A program made the translations under genes and the position numbers. 64,000 nucleotides of DNA from Rubidibacter lacunae KORDI 51-2 (GTDB lineage: Bacteria > Cyanobacteriota > Cyanobacteriia > Cyanobacteriales > Rubidibacteraceae), in contig NZ_ASSJ01000008.1 in the NCBI RefSeq assembly GCF_000473895.1, forward strand, positions 41,012 to 105,011, in the 5' to 3' direction. The notes under the pieces were generated by a model. It saw only the letters and a program-made list of their open reading frames with translations, made no database searches and was not told the origin of the DNA. How positions within the stretch are numbered: the stretch's first letter is position 1; every line of letters starts with the position of its first letter. Shown one piece after another: positions 19,653 through 29,591 of this stretch.

Positions 19653-20935
19653 TAGGTTACGGCTTCGGGTACGCGGACGGCGTATGGGTCGCTATCCTGT
19701 CCGGTGGCAAACCGTAACGAATGCACTAAGTCCTTACTAGATCGAGTCAGGAAGACTGCCAGCGCCAGCGCCGCCAGCCCAGCTGCCAAAAAGAACAAGC
19801 CCCGGTAACCAACGGCAAGCGATAGCGAACCCAGCAGCGGACCCCCGAGGGCGATCCCGAAATCGTACCCAAACAAGCACAGCGAGTAGATTTTGCCGCG
19901 CTCGTGAGCTCGCGAGCGGTCGGCCATCAAGGCAATTGCCATGGGAATCAGCGTGCCCGCCCCGGCTCCCTGCAACACCGCCGCCCCGAGGATTTGCTGC
20001 GGTGATTGCGCTGTTGCCAAGATAAACATCGCCGTGATGTAAGCAACTAAGCTGCAGCTAATGAACAGTCCGCGCCCGTAGCGATCGCTCGCGCGGCCAA
20101 CGTAGACGCGCACCGTGAAGCTTGCCAAGGCCGACGTGGTGTAGAACCAGCCTGGATTCAGCGGCACGCTAAGGTCGCGCACGTAGAGCGGCAAGTACGA
20201 CGCTAGCGTCCCGAACACCAAGCCCATCAGCAACATCACTGTTGCCGGCGTCCGCAGGCGATCGCCAAGGAGCAATTGCCAAAACTGCTTATCGTCCGAG
20301 CCGATTTGAGCCACTGCATCTTGACGCGCGCGCGATCGCGGCTCGTGTACGAGCGCGGCCGAAAAGAATCCCCAGAACCCTGCTGCTGCCGAGACCAAAA
20401 AGAGGGTCGTGTAACCTGCTTGAACCTGCAGCAAACCACCAACTGCAGGTCCCAGTGCCATGCCGATCGGCACGACCAAACTCATGTAGCCAATTAACTC
20501 GCCTTTCTTCTCCGGCGGCGAAATGTCAACCACTAAAGTACTGTAGCCCGTGGTAAAGGCAGCAATGCTAATCCCGTGAAACGCCCGAAAGAGAGCGAGT
20601 AGAGCGACTGAGTGCACCAGCGCGTAGCAGAGCGGCGCTGTGCCGACAATGGCTGTCCCCAACAGCACGACTGCCTTGCGACTGTGGCGATCCGCCGCAC
20701 GCCCCAGAATCGAGCGAAAAAGTAGTAGCCCGATCGCAAAGCTGCCCATCACCCAGCCGACCAGATAGTCGGAGCCGCTCGCGTCCCGGATGTACGGCGG
20801 GAGCGTCGGCAGCAACATTGTCAGACTCGACCAGAACATCAAGCCTGACAGAAACAACGCCGCCAGATTGCGTTGCTGAGGGGGCGCGAGCGTTTGAAAA
20901 ACCTTCAATTTACCTGAACCTCGGTACATAAACAA
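19652..20935 (-). CDS. Major facilitator superfamily transporter
   Basis: A 427-residue inner-membrane transporter with about 12 hydrophobic segments. The A-motif-like loop GRAADRHSRKAVVLLG lies after helix 2, with its partner GRASDRYGRGLFIS in the second half, typical of drug:H+ antiporter-type MFS proteins. The substrate cannot be told from sequence. It starts 20 bp after the glycosyltransferase stop on the same strand, so the two probably form an operon. A role in exporting a lipid-linked or secondary product is possible but not shown. Confidence 0.92.
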   Translation of the reverse strand: MFMYRGSGKLKVFQTLAPPQQRNLAALFLSGLMFWSSLTMLLPTLPPYIRDASGSDYLVGWVMGSFAIGLLLFRSILGRAADRHSRKAVVLLGTAIVGTAPLCYALVHSVALLALFRAFHGISIAAFTTGYSTLVVDISPPEKKGELIGYMSLVVPIGMALGPAVGGLLQVQAGYTTLFLVSAAAGFWGFFSAALVHEPRSRARQDAVAQIGSDDKQFWQLLLGDRLRTPATVMLLMGLVFGTLASYLPLYVRDLSVPLNPGWFYTTSALASFTVRVYVGRASDRYGRGLFISCSLVAYITAMFILATAQSPQQILGAAVLQGAGAGTLIPMAIALMADRSRAHERGKIYSLCLFGYDFGIALGGPLLGSLSLAVGYRGLFFLAAGLAALALAVFLTRSSKDLVHSLRFATGQDSDPYAVRVPEAVT

Positions 20936-20955
20936 ACGCGATCGCGTCAGTCGAA

Positions 20956-21996
20956 TCAGGTTTTTTCCGCAGGGCGATCGAGTCCCGCTTCTTCACTATT
21001 CTTAATACTGCCGCCAACGACCTCCCTCACGCGGTAGATGGGACGCCCTTGGGACTCGTGATACGTCCGCATCAGCAGCTCGCCCAATAACCCGAAGCAA
21101 AATAACTGCACGCCAGCTAGCAGCAGCACCACGACTAAAATCAACAGCGGGCGATCGCCGATATTTTGGTTCATCATCAGCTTGAGCGCGCTGAGGTAAA
21201 TGCCAAGTAGCACGCCAGCTGAGAACGATAGCAACCCCAGCGAGCCGAAGACGTGCATCGGGCGCGTGAGGAATTTCTTCATAAACCAAACGGTCAGCAA
21301 GTCCATTAGCACCCGGAAGGTACGCCCCAGCCCGTATTTACTCTGTCCGAAGCGGCGAGCGTGGTGCTGAACGGGGATTTCGGCGATTTTCGCCCCTTCA
21401 ATGAAAGCGAGGGCGGGCAGGAAGCGATGGAGTTCGCCGTAGAGGTTCATGTCTGCCAATAGCTCAGAACGATAAGCCTTTAGAGAACAACCGTAGTCGT
21501 GGAGCTTGACCCCCGTTACTTTGCCGATCAGCCAATTGGCAATGCGCGAGGGAAGCAAGCGCGTGAGCGCTGCGTCTTGGCGTTGCTTGCGCCAGCCGCT
21601 GACGAGGTCGTAGCCTTCGTCGAGTTTGGCCAGTAATTGTGGTATGTCGCTCGGGTCATTTTGCAAGTCGGCGTCGAGGGAAACGATCGCCGCACCGCAG
21701 GCGTGCTCGAAACCAGCGGCCATGGCAGCGGTTTGACCGTAGTTGCGACGCAGCAAAATCGCTCTTAGGTCGGCGCGATCGCGAGCAAGTGTTTTGAGCA
21801 GGTCGGCAGAACCGTCGCTGGAGCCGTCGTCGGCGCAGACGATTTCATAGCAGAGTCCAGTGGCCGCAAACGTGGTGGCAATCGCGTCGATCAGGGCTGG
21901 GAGGCTTTCAATTTCGTTGTAAATCGGAAGGACCACCGAAACGTCCGGACGCTCGGTGGTGCTGGGGGCAGCGGGCAGCGGGGACATACGGACCAT
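20956..21996 (-). CDS. Family 2 glycosyltransferase with two membrane helices
   Basis: A 346-residue enzyme of the polyprenyl-phosphate sugar transferase (DPM1/GtrB/ArnC) type. The GT2 domain (about 15-235) has VSVVLPIYNE, ADDGSSDGSADLL and the DXD-like SLDADLQNDP metal site. Two C-terminal hydrophobic segments (about 255-280 and 290-315) anchor it. It probably moves hexose from UDP- or GDP-sugar onto undecaprenyl phosphate at the cytoplasmic face. It is followed closely by the MFS gene. Confidence 0.93.
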   Translation of the reverse strand: MVRMSPLPAAPSTTERPDVSVVLPIYNEIESLPALIDAIATTFAATGLCYEIVCADDGSSDGSADLLKTLARDRADLRAILLRRNYGQTAAMAAGFEHACGAAIVSLDADLQNDPSDIPQLLAKLDEGYDLVSGWRKQRQDAALTRLLPSRIANWLIGKVTGVKLHDYGCSLKAYRSELLADMNLYGELHRFLPALAFIEGAKIAEIPVQHHARRFGQSKYGLGRTFRVLMDLLTVWFMKKFLTRPMHVFGSLGLLSFSAGVLLGIYLSALKLMMNQNIGDRPLLILVVVLLLAGVQLFCFGLLGELLMRTYHESQGRPIYRVREVVGGSIKNSEEAGLDRPAEKT

Positions 21997-22130
21997 GAGC
22001 GGCAGGCAACCTTTGACGACAGGGCGGAAGGAGACGGACTGGCAATGAACGAGTGATAGCGATCGCCTGCGGGGGCGCTAAAGTTGAAAATCGAGAGCTT
22101 GATTGCCTTTCGACGAGATTCTCGCTAACT

Positions 22131-23069
22131 ATGTCGTTCTACCATTCCGACGCCCTGCTCGACCAATTGGGTGCTGATGTACTCGCGGCCGTGTGGAAGG
22201 AGTTCCCGTCCTTATCCAAAACACACCTAGCCCTGACGTGGCTGGTGTACGACCCACCAGTTGTTGTAAATACGGGCGGCGCGCTCTCAGCAGAGGAGTT
22301 TTGGAAGCACTCGATGCGCGGCTTCTGCTATCGCGGTGTGGAGCCGTTTTATCCTGCTAGCATCGTGAAGTTGTTCTATCTGGTGGCGGCCCACGAGTGG
22401 CTGGAGCAGGAGATGATCCCGCTGTCCGGAGAGCTGGAACGGGCGCTACACGACTCGATCGTATTTTCCTACGACGACGCAGCCGGCCTGGTGGTGGATG
22501 CGCTAACGGGAACAACCAGCGGTTTGGAGTTGCCGCCAGGCCCGCTCGAGACCTGGGCAGCCCAGCGCAACATCGTCAATCGCTATTACCAATCGCTGGG
22601 ATGGGAAGAACTGAAAGACATCAATGTTAATCAAAAAACATGGTGCGACGGCCCTTACGGACGGGAGCGCCAGTTTGCTGGAGACCTCTTGGAAAATCGC
22701 AACCAGCTAACAACCGATGCGGTGGCGCGACTGTTACACGCAATTGCGGGCGGCGTGGCCGTATCGTCTGCGCGATCGCAAGTAATGATGCAGTTGCTGC
22801 AACGCGATTTGACTCGTCCGGAACAATACGAAAATCACGGTGAAAACCAGATAGCGGGCTTTTTGTCTGAGAGTCTGCCGCCGACAGCACGCGTTTGGTC
22901 GAAGGGCGGATGGACGCGTCAGGTTCGGCACGATGCTGCCTACATCGAGCTGCCGGACTGTCGCCCGTATCTATTGGTGGTGTTCGCGCGCGAGAATAAG
23001 CGTAGCCGTCAACTCATCCCATTTATCTCCCAGCAAGTAGCCGTGGCGATGGCGGGATTGGACTCCTAA
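22131..23069 (+). CDS. Serine hydrolase, class A beta-lactamase-like
   Basis: A 312-residue protein of the beta-lactamase/penicillin-binding fold. The SxxK motif is YPASIVKLF (Ser77-Lys80), the SDN-equivalent is FSYDDA (113-117), and the third motif is the KGG of WSKGGWTRQ. No signal peptide is seen with the chosen start MSFYHSD. Such cyanobacterial proteins are usually annotated as serine hydrolase; a cytoplasmic esterase/peptidase role is as likely as beta-lactam hydrolysis. An ATG at 22053 is in frame but adds an atypical N-terminus. Confidence 0.85.
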   Translation: MSFYHSDALLDQLGADVLAAVWKEFPSLSKTHLALTWLVYDPPVVVNTGGALSAEEFWKHSMRGFCYRGVEPFYPASIVKLFYLVAAHEWLEQEMIPLSGELERALHDSIVFSYDDAAGLVVDALTGTTSGLELPPGPLETWAAQRNIVNRYYQSLGWEELKDINVNQKTWCDGPYGRERQFAGDLLENRNQLTTDAVARLLHAIAGGVAVSSARSQVMMQLLQRDLTRPEQYENHGENQIAGFLSESLPPTARVWSKGGWTRQVRHDAAYIELPDCRPYLLVVFARENKRSRQLIPFISQQVAVAMAGLDS

Positions 23070-23238
23070 GCGAGATCTTCAGGCGGAAGGAATTGCGGTC
23101 GGCACGGGTAAATCTTGAAGTGATAGCATTGAACGGCCGACATAATGCTCACTGTGGTGGAGTTTTGCCTGCTAGAAAGCGTCAGCAGCTATTGCCCGCC
23201 CGCCCGATCTCTTAGGAAGTAATGCCCTTTCCCCGGCC

Positions 23239-26040
23239 ATGTTTTTAAAAAATCTCTTAGGCGATCCCAACGACCGAAAACTCAAAAAGCTGCAACCCAC
23301 CGTCGCGGAGGTTGCGCTCTACGAGGAGGATATGCAGCAGCTGTCCGATGAGTCGCTGCGCGGGAAGACGGCAGAGTTTAAAGCAAAATTGGCGCAGGCG
23401 AAGAACGACGAAGACGAAGCCGATATCCTTGAAGAGATCGCACCCGAGGCCTTTGCCCTCGTGCGCGAGGCAGCACGGCGCGTCCTCGGAATGAGACATT
23501 ACGACGTCCAAGTGCTCGGCGGTCTCGTGTTGCACCAGGGACAGATTGCTGAAATGAAGACCGGCGAGGGCAAAACCCTCGTTGCTACCCTGCCCGCTTA
23601 CCTCAACGCCCTCTGCGGGAAAGGGGTTCACGTCGTCACCGTTAACGATTACCTCGCCCGCCGTGACTCCGAGTGGATGGGGCAAGTGCATCGTTTCCTC
23701 GATCTGAGTGTCGGACTTATCCAACAGGGGATGTCGCCGAGCGAGCGCCGCCGCAATTACGCTTGCGACATCACTTACACCACGAACAGCGAAATCGGGT
23801 TCGATTATTTGCGCGACAATATGGCGACTTCGATCGAAGAAGTCGTTCAGCGTCCGTTTAATTACTGCATTATCGACGAGGTCGACTCGGTACTGATCGA
23901 CGAAGCCCGTACGCCGTTGATTATTTCCGGCCAGGTCGACCGACCGACCGAGAAATACATGAAAGCTGCGGACGTGGCGCGATCGCTCGATCCGGAAGAG
24001 CATTACGAAGTCGATGAAAAAGCTCGCAACGTTTTGCTCACTGATGAAGGCTTCGCAGCCGCGGAAGGCTTTCTGCGGGTTGAGGATCTCTACAACCCTG
24101 AAGATCCCTGGGCTCACTATATTTTCAATGCCATCAAAGCAAAGGAGCTTTTCATCCGCGACGTAAACTACATCGTTCGCAAAGACGAGGTCGTCATTGT
24201 CGACGAGTTCACTGGCCGAGTGATGCCCGGGCGCCGCTGGAGCGACGGACTGCACCAGGCGATCGAAGCGAAAGAAAGGGTTGAAATTCAACGCGAAACG
24301 CAAACTCTAGCCAGCATCACTTATCAGAACTTCTTCTTGCTCTACCCGAAACTAGCGGGTATGACCGGAACGGCAAAAACCGAAGAAGCCGAGTTTGAGA
24401 AGATCTATAACTTGCAGGTTACGATCGTTCCGACTAACTTGCCGCTCGCGCGCCGCGATGTCTCCGATGTCGTTTATAAAACCGAAGAAGCGAAGTGGCA
24501 AGCCGTTGCTGCCGAGTGTACTGAGTTCTACAAGCAAGGACGCCCGGTTTTGGTGGGAACGACGAGTGTTGAAAAGTCCGAGTTGCTGTCGAAGCTGCTT
24601 GCGGCTGATAACGTTCCGCACAACTTACTGAACGCACGTCCCGAGTATGTCGAACGCGAGTCGGAAATTGTCGCTCAAGCCGGTCGCAAAGGCACGATTA
24701 CCCTCGCTACCAATATGGCCGGGCGTGGCACAGACATCATCCTCGGAGGCAACTCCGATTACATGGCGCGACTTAAACTGCGCGAATATTTCATGCCGCG
24801 CGTAGTCATTCCCAGCGACGACGACGATTTAGTGGCAGGCGTGCCGCTGGTCGGCAAGCCGAAAAAGCTGCGCGCCCAAGGTTTTGCAGAACCGCAGATG
24901 AAAGTTAAAACCTGGCGCGCGTCGCCGCAAATCTTCCCCGCTGAGTTGGGAGCGGCCGCAGAGTCCAAACTCAAGGAGTGGGTAGATTTTGCGGTCAAAC
25001 ACTACGGCGAGCAAAGTCTGACCGAGCTGGTTGCCGAGGAGAAAGTCGCGATCGCGGCCGAGAAAGCTCCCGTTGACGATCCCGGCATCATCAAGCTGCG
25101 CGAGGCGTACAATTTACTTCACGACCAGTACGAACAATACACCTCAAAAGAACACGATGAGGTGGTAGGGGCCGGTGGTTTGCACGTCATCGGCACCGAA
25201 CGACACGAGTCGCGCCGCATCGATAACCAACTGCGAGGTCGTGCCGGCCGGCAGGGTGACCCGGGTTCTACCCGATTCTTCCTCAGCTTGCAGGATAATT
25301 TACTGCGAATTTTCGGCGGCGATCGCGTATCGGGTTTAATGAATGCCTTCCGCGTAGAAGAGGATATGCCGATTGAGTCGAAGTTGCTGACGCGATCGCT
25401 GGAAAATGCTCAGAAGAAAGTCGAAACCTTCTATTACGACACCCGCAAGCAGGTGTTCGAGTACGACGAGGTGATGAACAATCAGCGTCGTGCCATCTAT
25501 GCCGAGCGGCGGCGGGTTCTCGAAGGTCGCGACCTCAAGGATCGCGTCATTCAGTATGCAGAAATGACGATGAACGACATTGTCAACGCTTACGTCAACC
25601 CCGAGTTGCCGCCGGAAGAATGGGATCTCGATTCGATGGTCGCAAAGGTGCAAGAGTTCGTGTATCTGCTTCAGGATCTAACATCGGACCAACTTGCCGA
25701 TATGACCGTTGGCGAGATCAAAGCATTTCTCCACGAGGAAATTCACAAGGCTTACGACCTCAAGGAGAACCAGGTAGAGCAATTACAACCCGGTTTGATG
25801 CGACAGGCCGAACGCTACTTTATGTTGCAGCAAATCGATACGCTCTGGCGCGAGCACTTACAAGCAATGGATGCCTTGCGCGAGTCGGTTGGCTTACGCG
25901 GATACGGGCAGCGCGATCCGCTCATCGAATACAAGCAGGAAGGCTACGAGATGTTCCTAGAAATGATGATCGACATTCGTCGCAATGTGGTGTACTCGCT
26001 GTTTGAATTCCAACCGCAAATCCAACCGCAAGCAGTCTAG
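23239..26040 (+). CDS. secA: Preprotein translocase ATPase SecA
   Basis: Motor ATPase for the Sec translocon of plasma and thylakoid membranes. 933 residues, starting [20 protein letters not shown]. The Walker A is MKTGEGKT (about 107-114) and the DEVD box is at 213-216. The [12 protein letters not shown] segment, [15 protein letters not shown] and [29 protein letters not shown] are all present. The C-terminus ends [12 protein letters not shown] with no CxCxCH zinc motif, as is usual in cyanobacteria. It is monocistronic in appearance, with a gene-poor stretch downstream. Confidence 0.98.
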   Translation: MFLKNLLGDPNDRKLKKLQPTVAEVALYEEDMQQLSDESLRGKTAEFKAKLAQAKNDEDEADILEEIAPEAFALVREAARRVLGMRHYDVQVLGGLVLHQGQIAEMKTGEGKTLVATLPAYLNALCGKGVHVVTVNDYLARRDSEWMGQVHRFLDLSVGLIQQGMSPSERRRNYACDITYTTNSEIGFDYLRDNMATSIEEVVQRPFNYCIIDEVDSVLIDEARTPLIISGQVDRPTEKYMKAADVARSLDPEEHYEVDEKARNVLLTDEGFAAAEGFLRVEDLYNPEDPWAHYIFNAIKAKELFIRDVNYIVRKDEVVIVDEFTGRVMPGRRWSDGLHQAIEAKERVEIQRETQTLASITYQNFFLLYPKLAGMTGTAKTEEAEFEKIYNLQVTIVPTNLPLARRDVSDVVYKTEEAKWQAVAAECTEFYKQGRPVLVGTTSVEKSELLSKLLAADNVPHNLLNARPEYVERESEIVAQAGRKGTITLATNMAGRGTDIILGGNSDYMARLKLREYFMPRVVIPSDDDDLVAGVPLVGKPKKLRAQGFAEPQMKVKTWRASPQIFPAELGAAAESKLKEWVDFAVKHYGEQSLTELVAEEKVAIAAEKAPVDDPGIIKLREAYNLLHDQYEQYTSKEHDEVVGAGGLHVIGTERHESRRIDNQLRGRAGRQGDPGSTRFFLSLQDNLLRIFGGDRVSGLMNAFRVEEDMPIESKLLTRSLENAQKKVETFYYDTRKQVFEYDEVMNNQRRAIYAERRRVLEGRDLKDRVIQYAEMTMNDIVNAYVNPELPPEEWDLDSMVAKVQEFVYLLQDLTSDQLADMTVGEIKAFLHEEIHKAYDLKENQVEQLQPGLMRQAERYFMLQQIDTLWREHLQAMDALRESVGLRGYGQRDPLIEYKQEGYEMFLEMMIDIRRNVVYSLFEFQPQIQPQAV

Positions 26041-26849
26041 AGTCGATCGAGTCCTGGGTGAGTTTTCAGGCTCGCAAACATTATTCTCGTGCTGCCGTCT
26101 TCTCGAGAATGCAATTGCCGATATGCTTGTGCATTTGCTGAAGAACATACCAGGTCAAAGAATTTTCGTGACGGATAGGGCATCCAAAATACTGCCATAG
26201 CCAGTTCGAGCAGTCACAACCTTTGGTGTGTTCTTCGAGCAGCTAGCTGCTCGAGTTTGCTCTACAATTTCCCCAAGTCACCTAATACCTCCTTATGTAG
26301 GTATCGCTATGTAGGTATCGCTTCAAGTGCTCCCGCACCCCTCGGTTGGATTAAATTCCTGACAGGAATGCACCTGGAATAGCAGCATAACCCTTAAAGA
26401 GCTCCAAACTCTGGATCATGTGCACGCGATCGTTGGCGACTACAAAAATCGAAAAGTTTCTGGTCTTCGATAAAAAAGGCTCAATGGCGAGAGAAAAATC
26501 GGGCTCAAGGATGAATGCAAGGAGTTGTCAAGTTTTTTTGGGAAACAAGTCAATCTCAGTCGGTGAAGCACTCTGGATGCTCGATGACAAATCACGCTAT
26601 GGCCGCCTCCCAGTTCGTCAGCTGTATTGTCCATTGCACGGAAATCTTGCCAGCGCTAGGTAGGGCTTGCCGAAAAAGGCTAAAATGCCCGCAATGAAAG
26701 GTTCTCAGCTTTTCTATGCCAGAAAAGTGCAAGGTTAGGCACCAGAGCCTTAAAACCCTTTCAATTGGGCCGTGAATCCGAGGAAAAAAGCTGGGGCTAG
26801 ATCATAGTAACCTGATGCCATAAGCTCTCTGCCCCCTAAATTCGTTAGT
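26041..26849. other. Gene-poor stretch after secA
   Basis: No intact gene is supported. It holds a perfect palindrome (26235-26254), a 14-bp tandem duplication TATGTAGGTATCGC (26294-26321), and on the minus strand an open, protein-like run without a start (26351-26527, containing VVANDRVHMIQSLELFKGYA). That run could be the tail of a decayed gene, but I do not recognise it. Together with the transposase remnant next door this looks like a decay zone. Confidence 0.45.
26235..26254. terminator. Perfect 20-bp palindrome downstream of secA
   Basis: TCGAGCAGCTAGCTGCTCGA is fully self-complementary. It lies about 195 bp after the secA stop and is followed by GTTTGC. It may be a hairpin of the secA transcript or a dyad protein-binding site; the lack of a loop and of a strong T-run leaves both open. 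Confidence 0.4.
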
Positions 26850-27115
26850 GGACTTTTTCTGCAAACCCTAGGCAGAGCAACTTTAAGACCGCTGTCTCTG
26901 AAGGAGACGACCCATTGGTCTTCAATACCTTCCGCAAAAGTTAGCTTCGCGATCCAATCGCGTTGGTCGTGTAAATCACTCGCTGAATTTCCAGTAGTAG
27001 GTCATCGAAGCACGCGGATGACCTGTTCCCAATGCAACAACACCATTCAAGCTGATGGTTTAGTAGGAGGCGTCAAACTGCCTGGCGAAATTTGCCAAGG
27101 CATCAGCCATATCCT
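26850..27115 (-). pseudogene. IS256-family transposase remnant
   Basis: Reading the minus strand in shifting frames gives a C-terminal IS256/Mutator transposase signature. DALANFARQFDASY is followed by a stop and TISL, then EIQRVIYTTNAI (26956-26991), and LRKVLKTNGSSPSETAVLKL down to about 26868. The IYTTNAIE-S...LRK..K motif is diagnostic for the family. Several frameshifts and stops interrupt it and no N-terminal half is present. It is a dead fragment beside the Wzc-like gene. The insertion sequence ends could not be found. Confidence 0.75.
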
Positions 27116-27162
27116 TAATCCTGCAAGAGTAAAATAGCTGTTCCCTCCGAGCATCGAGTTGC

Positions 27163-29397
27163 CTAGCGAAGCCGCTGTAGGAAACCGTTACGCTTCTTCG
27201 ATGCTTGGTTCTCTCCCTCTGTGTAGTATCCCTGGGCGTAGTAGTAGTAATAGCTATCGGGTTCGTTAGCGGGAATCACGCCATTGACCACCATGCCAAC
27301 CACGGGTTGCCGCGCACGTTCCAGAGCTTCGCGCGAAGCATCCACGTTCGTGACATTAACAATACCGGGTCGAACAACCAACAATACGCCATCGGCAACT
27401 TTGCCGAGAATCAGAGCGTCGGCAGCCACTGCCAAGGGCGGGGTGTCGATAATGATGTAGTCATAGTGATGCTTAGCCTCGTCCAACAGCGTGGTCATGC
27501 GCTGAGAGTCTAAGAGAGCGACGGGGTTAGGTGGTATTACTCCTGCAGTCAGCACGTCCAGCTTGTTGCCGTCTTGCCCTTCAGCGTGAGCGATTTCAGC
27601 GACGCTTAACTGTTCGACCAAGACATTACTCAAGCCCGTCGTATTAGCCAACTCCCACACTTGGTGTTGACTCGGACGGCGCATATCGGCGTCGATGACG
27701 AGAACGCGATTTCCCAACTCAGCTAGTGCCACGCCTAAATTAGCCGAAACGGTAGACTTACCCTCACGTGGGATGGAGCTGGTGACAGCGACGACCTTGA
27801 GCTTGCGATCCGTGGTGGAGAATTTGAGATTTGCCTGCAACATCCGGAATGCTTCGCTCATCGACGAGCGCGGGTAATCTCGGACAGGCAGCGTAACTGG
27901 TCGCGTTCCATCTACCGGGCGATTGAATCGACCAAAGAGTGGAATCGACCCTAGCATGACGTAACCAAGACGGTTCTTAGCCTCTTGAACGGTTTTGAGG
28001 CTCTGGTCGCGGACATCAAGGGTTATGGCCGTAGCAGTTCCAATCAGCGCGCCCACGATGCCACCAGCCATCAAGATGAGTTGCATGCGCGGCCAGATTG
28101 GGTTTATCGGCACAAGTGCATTCTCGACAACCCGTGCATTCCCAAGGTTCTGGTTTTCGGTGACGCGCACTTCCTGCAAGCGTTGTAGGAGTGCCTCGTA
28201 GGTCGATTGGGCGGCATTTAACTGGCGCTCTAGTTCCCGCTGTCCCTGTTCGAGGCGCGGAAGCACGCTCGCGCGGGATTGGTAAGCTTCGCGCTCGCGT
28301 TGCAGGGAGCTGAGGCGACTGCTCGTCCCGAGGCGATCTACCTCGGCTCGAACGAGATCTCCAGTCAGCTGGATTTCAACTTCGCTTAACTGCAGGGTGC
28401 CGCTCGCAATTGCCACATCCACGGGGATAGCTCCACCTGCTGCTGGCGACTCGCTGAGAACGGTCTGTATGCGCTCGTTGAGAACCTGCCGCAGGGCATC
28501 GCGGCTCTCGACAAGGCTCACGATCGCCGGATGCTGAGGCTGATAGCGCGACTCAGCAACGGCAAGTTCGGACTCAATGGATTGATAACTCTCGAGAGCA
28601 TCCCGCACGGCCCTCGATTGGGTGAGCGCGCTGGCAGCTAGGGCTTCGGCGGACGACAAGCCGAGCTGTGCTGATAGTTCTTGAATACGAGCCTGGGTAT
28701 CGTTCAGGCTGGTCTGGGATTTGACTAGCTCTTCGTCGATGCTACCGAGCAGGCGTACGGTTGTTTGCGCCTCTTCATTGAGGACGATGATACGGTTGCG
28801 TTCCTTAAAGCGACGTAAAGCTTCCTCGGCCTCGCGTACGGAGCGCTCGGTGAGGGGAAGCTGCTCCTCAATAAACTCGCGGGCCGCAGCAGCTTCCGAG
28901 CGGTTAATGCGGACGTCGTTATCGCGATACACCTCCATGAAGCTATCAACCACGCGGGCGGCCTCTTCGGGGTCGGTGCTCTGGTAGGTTAGCTCGAGGA
29001 TGTGCGTGTTCGGGACTTCATACACCTTCAAGTTGCCGACAATATTCTGCGGTGCCATCGGTGTACCATCCGCATTGCGGATATCCAGCCGCTCAATAAC
29101 TTGCTGGCCGATGGGTAATGAGCGAATGATTGCCGCTTCATTAGCCAAAAGGGTATTGCTAGTGGAACTGCCTCCGCTAAAACCAGCAAAGGGAATAGCA
29201 CCATCGGCGGTTTGCAAGAGCAAGCGCGCACGCGCCTCGTAAATCGGCGTCTGGCGAGCTGAGTAGATCCCGGTTAGCCCGATTGTCGAGATCGTTACGA
29301 GCGACGCAGGCAACCACCGCCGTTTGAGGATCGACCAGTATTTTTGCAGGTCGAGAAAGTCGTCGTCTTGGCGCAGGTTGCGATCGATAGCTTCCAT
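27163..29397 (-). CDS. Wzc-like polysaccharide biosynthesis tyrosine autokinase
   Basis: A 744-residue membrane protein controlling exopolysaccharide or capsule chain length. It has an N-terminal Wzz domain with a first helix (about 30-50) and a long periplasmic coiled-coil region (about 170-420). A second helix near 430-455 leads to a cytoplasmic BY-kinase domain. Kinase motifs are Walker A SSIPREGKST (about 540-549), Walker A' VIDADMRRP and Walker B DYIIIDTPP. The tail has a tyrosine cluster, DSYYYYYAQGYY (about 716-727), for autophosphorylation. No polymerase or flippase genes are adjacent; an IS256 remnant lies just downstream. Confidence 0.94.
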   Translation of the reverse strand: MEAIDRNLRQDDDFLDLQKYWSILKRRWLPASLVTISTIGLTGIYSARQTPIYEARARLLLQTADGAIPFAGFSGGSSTSNTLLANEAAIIRSLPIGQQVIERLDIRNADGTPMAPQNIVGNLKVYEVPNTHILELTYQSTDPEEAARVVDSFMEVYRDNDVRINRSEAAAAREFIEEQLPLTERSVREAEEALRRFKERNRIIVLNEEAQTTVRLLGSIDEELVKSQTSLNDTQARIQELSAQLGLSSAEALAASALTQSRAVRDALESYQSIESELAVAESRYQPQHPAIVSLVESRDALRQVLNERIQTVLSESPAAGGAIPVDVAIASGTLQLSEVEIQLTGDLVRAEVDRLGTSSRLSSLQREREAYQSRASVLPRLEQGQRELERQLNAAQSTYEALLQRLQEVRVTENQNLGNARVVENALVPINPIWPRMQLILMAGGIVGALIGTATAITLDVRDQSLKTVQEAKNRLGYVMLGSIPLFGRFNRPVDGTRPVTLPVRDYPRSSMSEAFRMLQANLKFSTTDRKLKVVAVTSSIPREGKSTVSANLGVALAELGNRVLVIDADMRRPSQHQVWELANTTGLSNVLVEQLSVAEIAHAEGQDGNKLDVLTAGVIPPNPVALLDSQRMTTLLDEAKHHYDYIIIDTPPLAVAADALILGKVADGVLLVVRPGIVNVTNVDASREALERARQPVVGMVVNGVIPANEPDSYYYYYAQGYYTEGENQASKKRNGFLQRLR

Positions 29398-29591
29398 CTC
29401 TTAATCCCACTGACTGCGGGCAGCAAACTTCGGACCAACTTCGGTTCTTCGGTACTCTGTCGACGTCCTAGCAGCTCCGGCAGCGGAATACTGCGTTTTG
29501 AAGCGAGTTTAGAATATTTTACAGCAATTTTGGTCTCTTTCCAACCACCGGTCGGATGCAGAGCACACGATAACCCGTGCTCCTCAATTAG

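Noticed and set aside
29398..29591. Possible 6S RNA gene beside purK
   Set aside because: The location is suggestive from other cyanobacteria, but I could not draw the long hairpin with a central bubble from this sequence.
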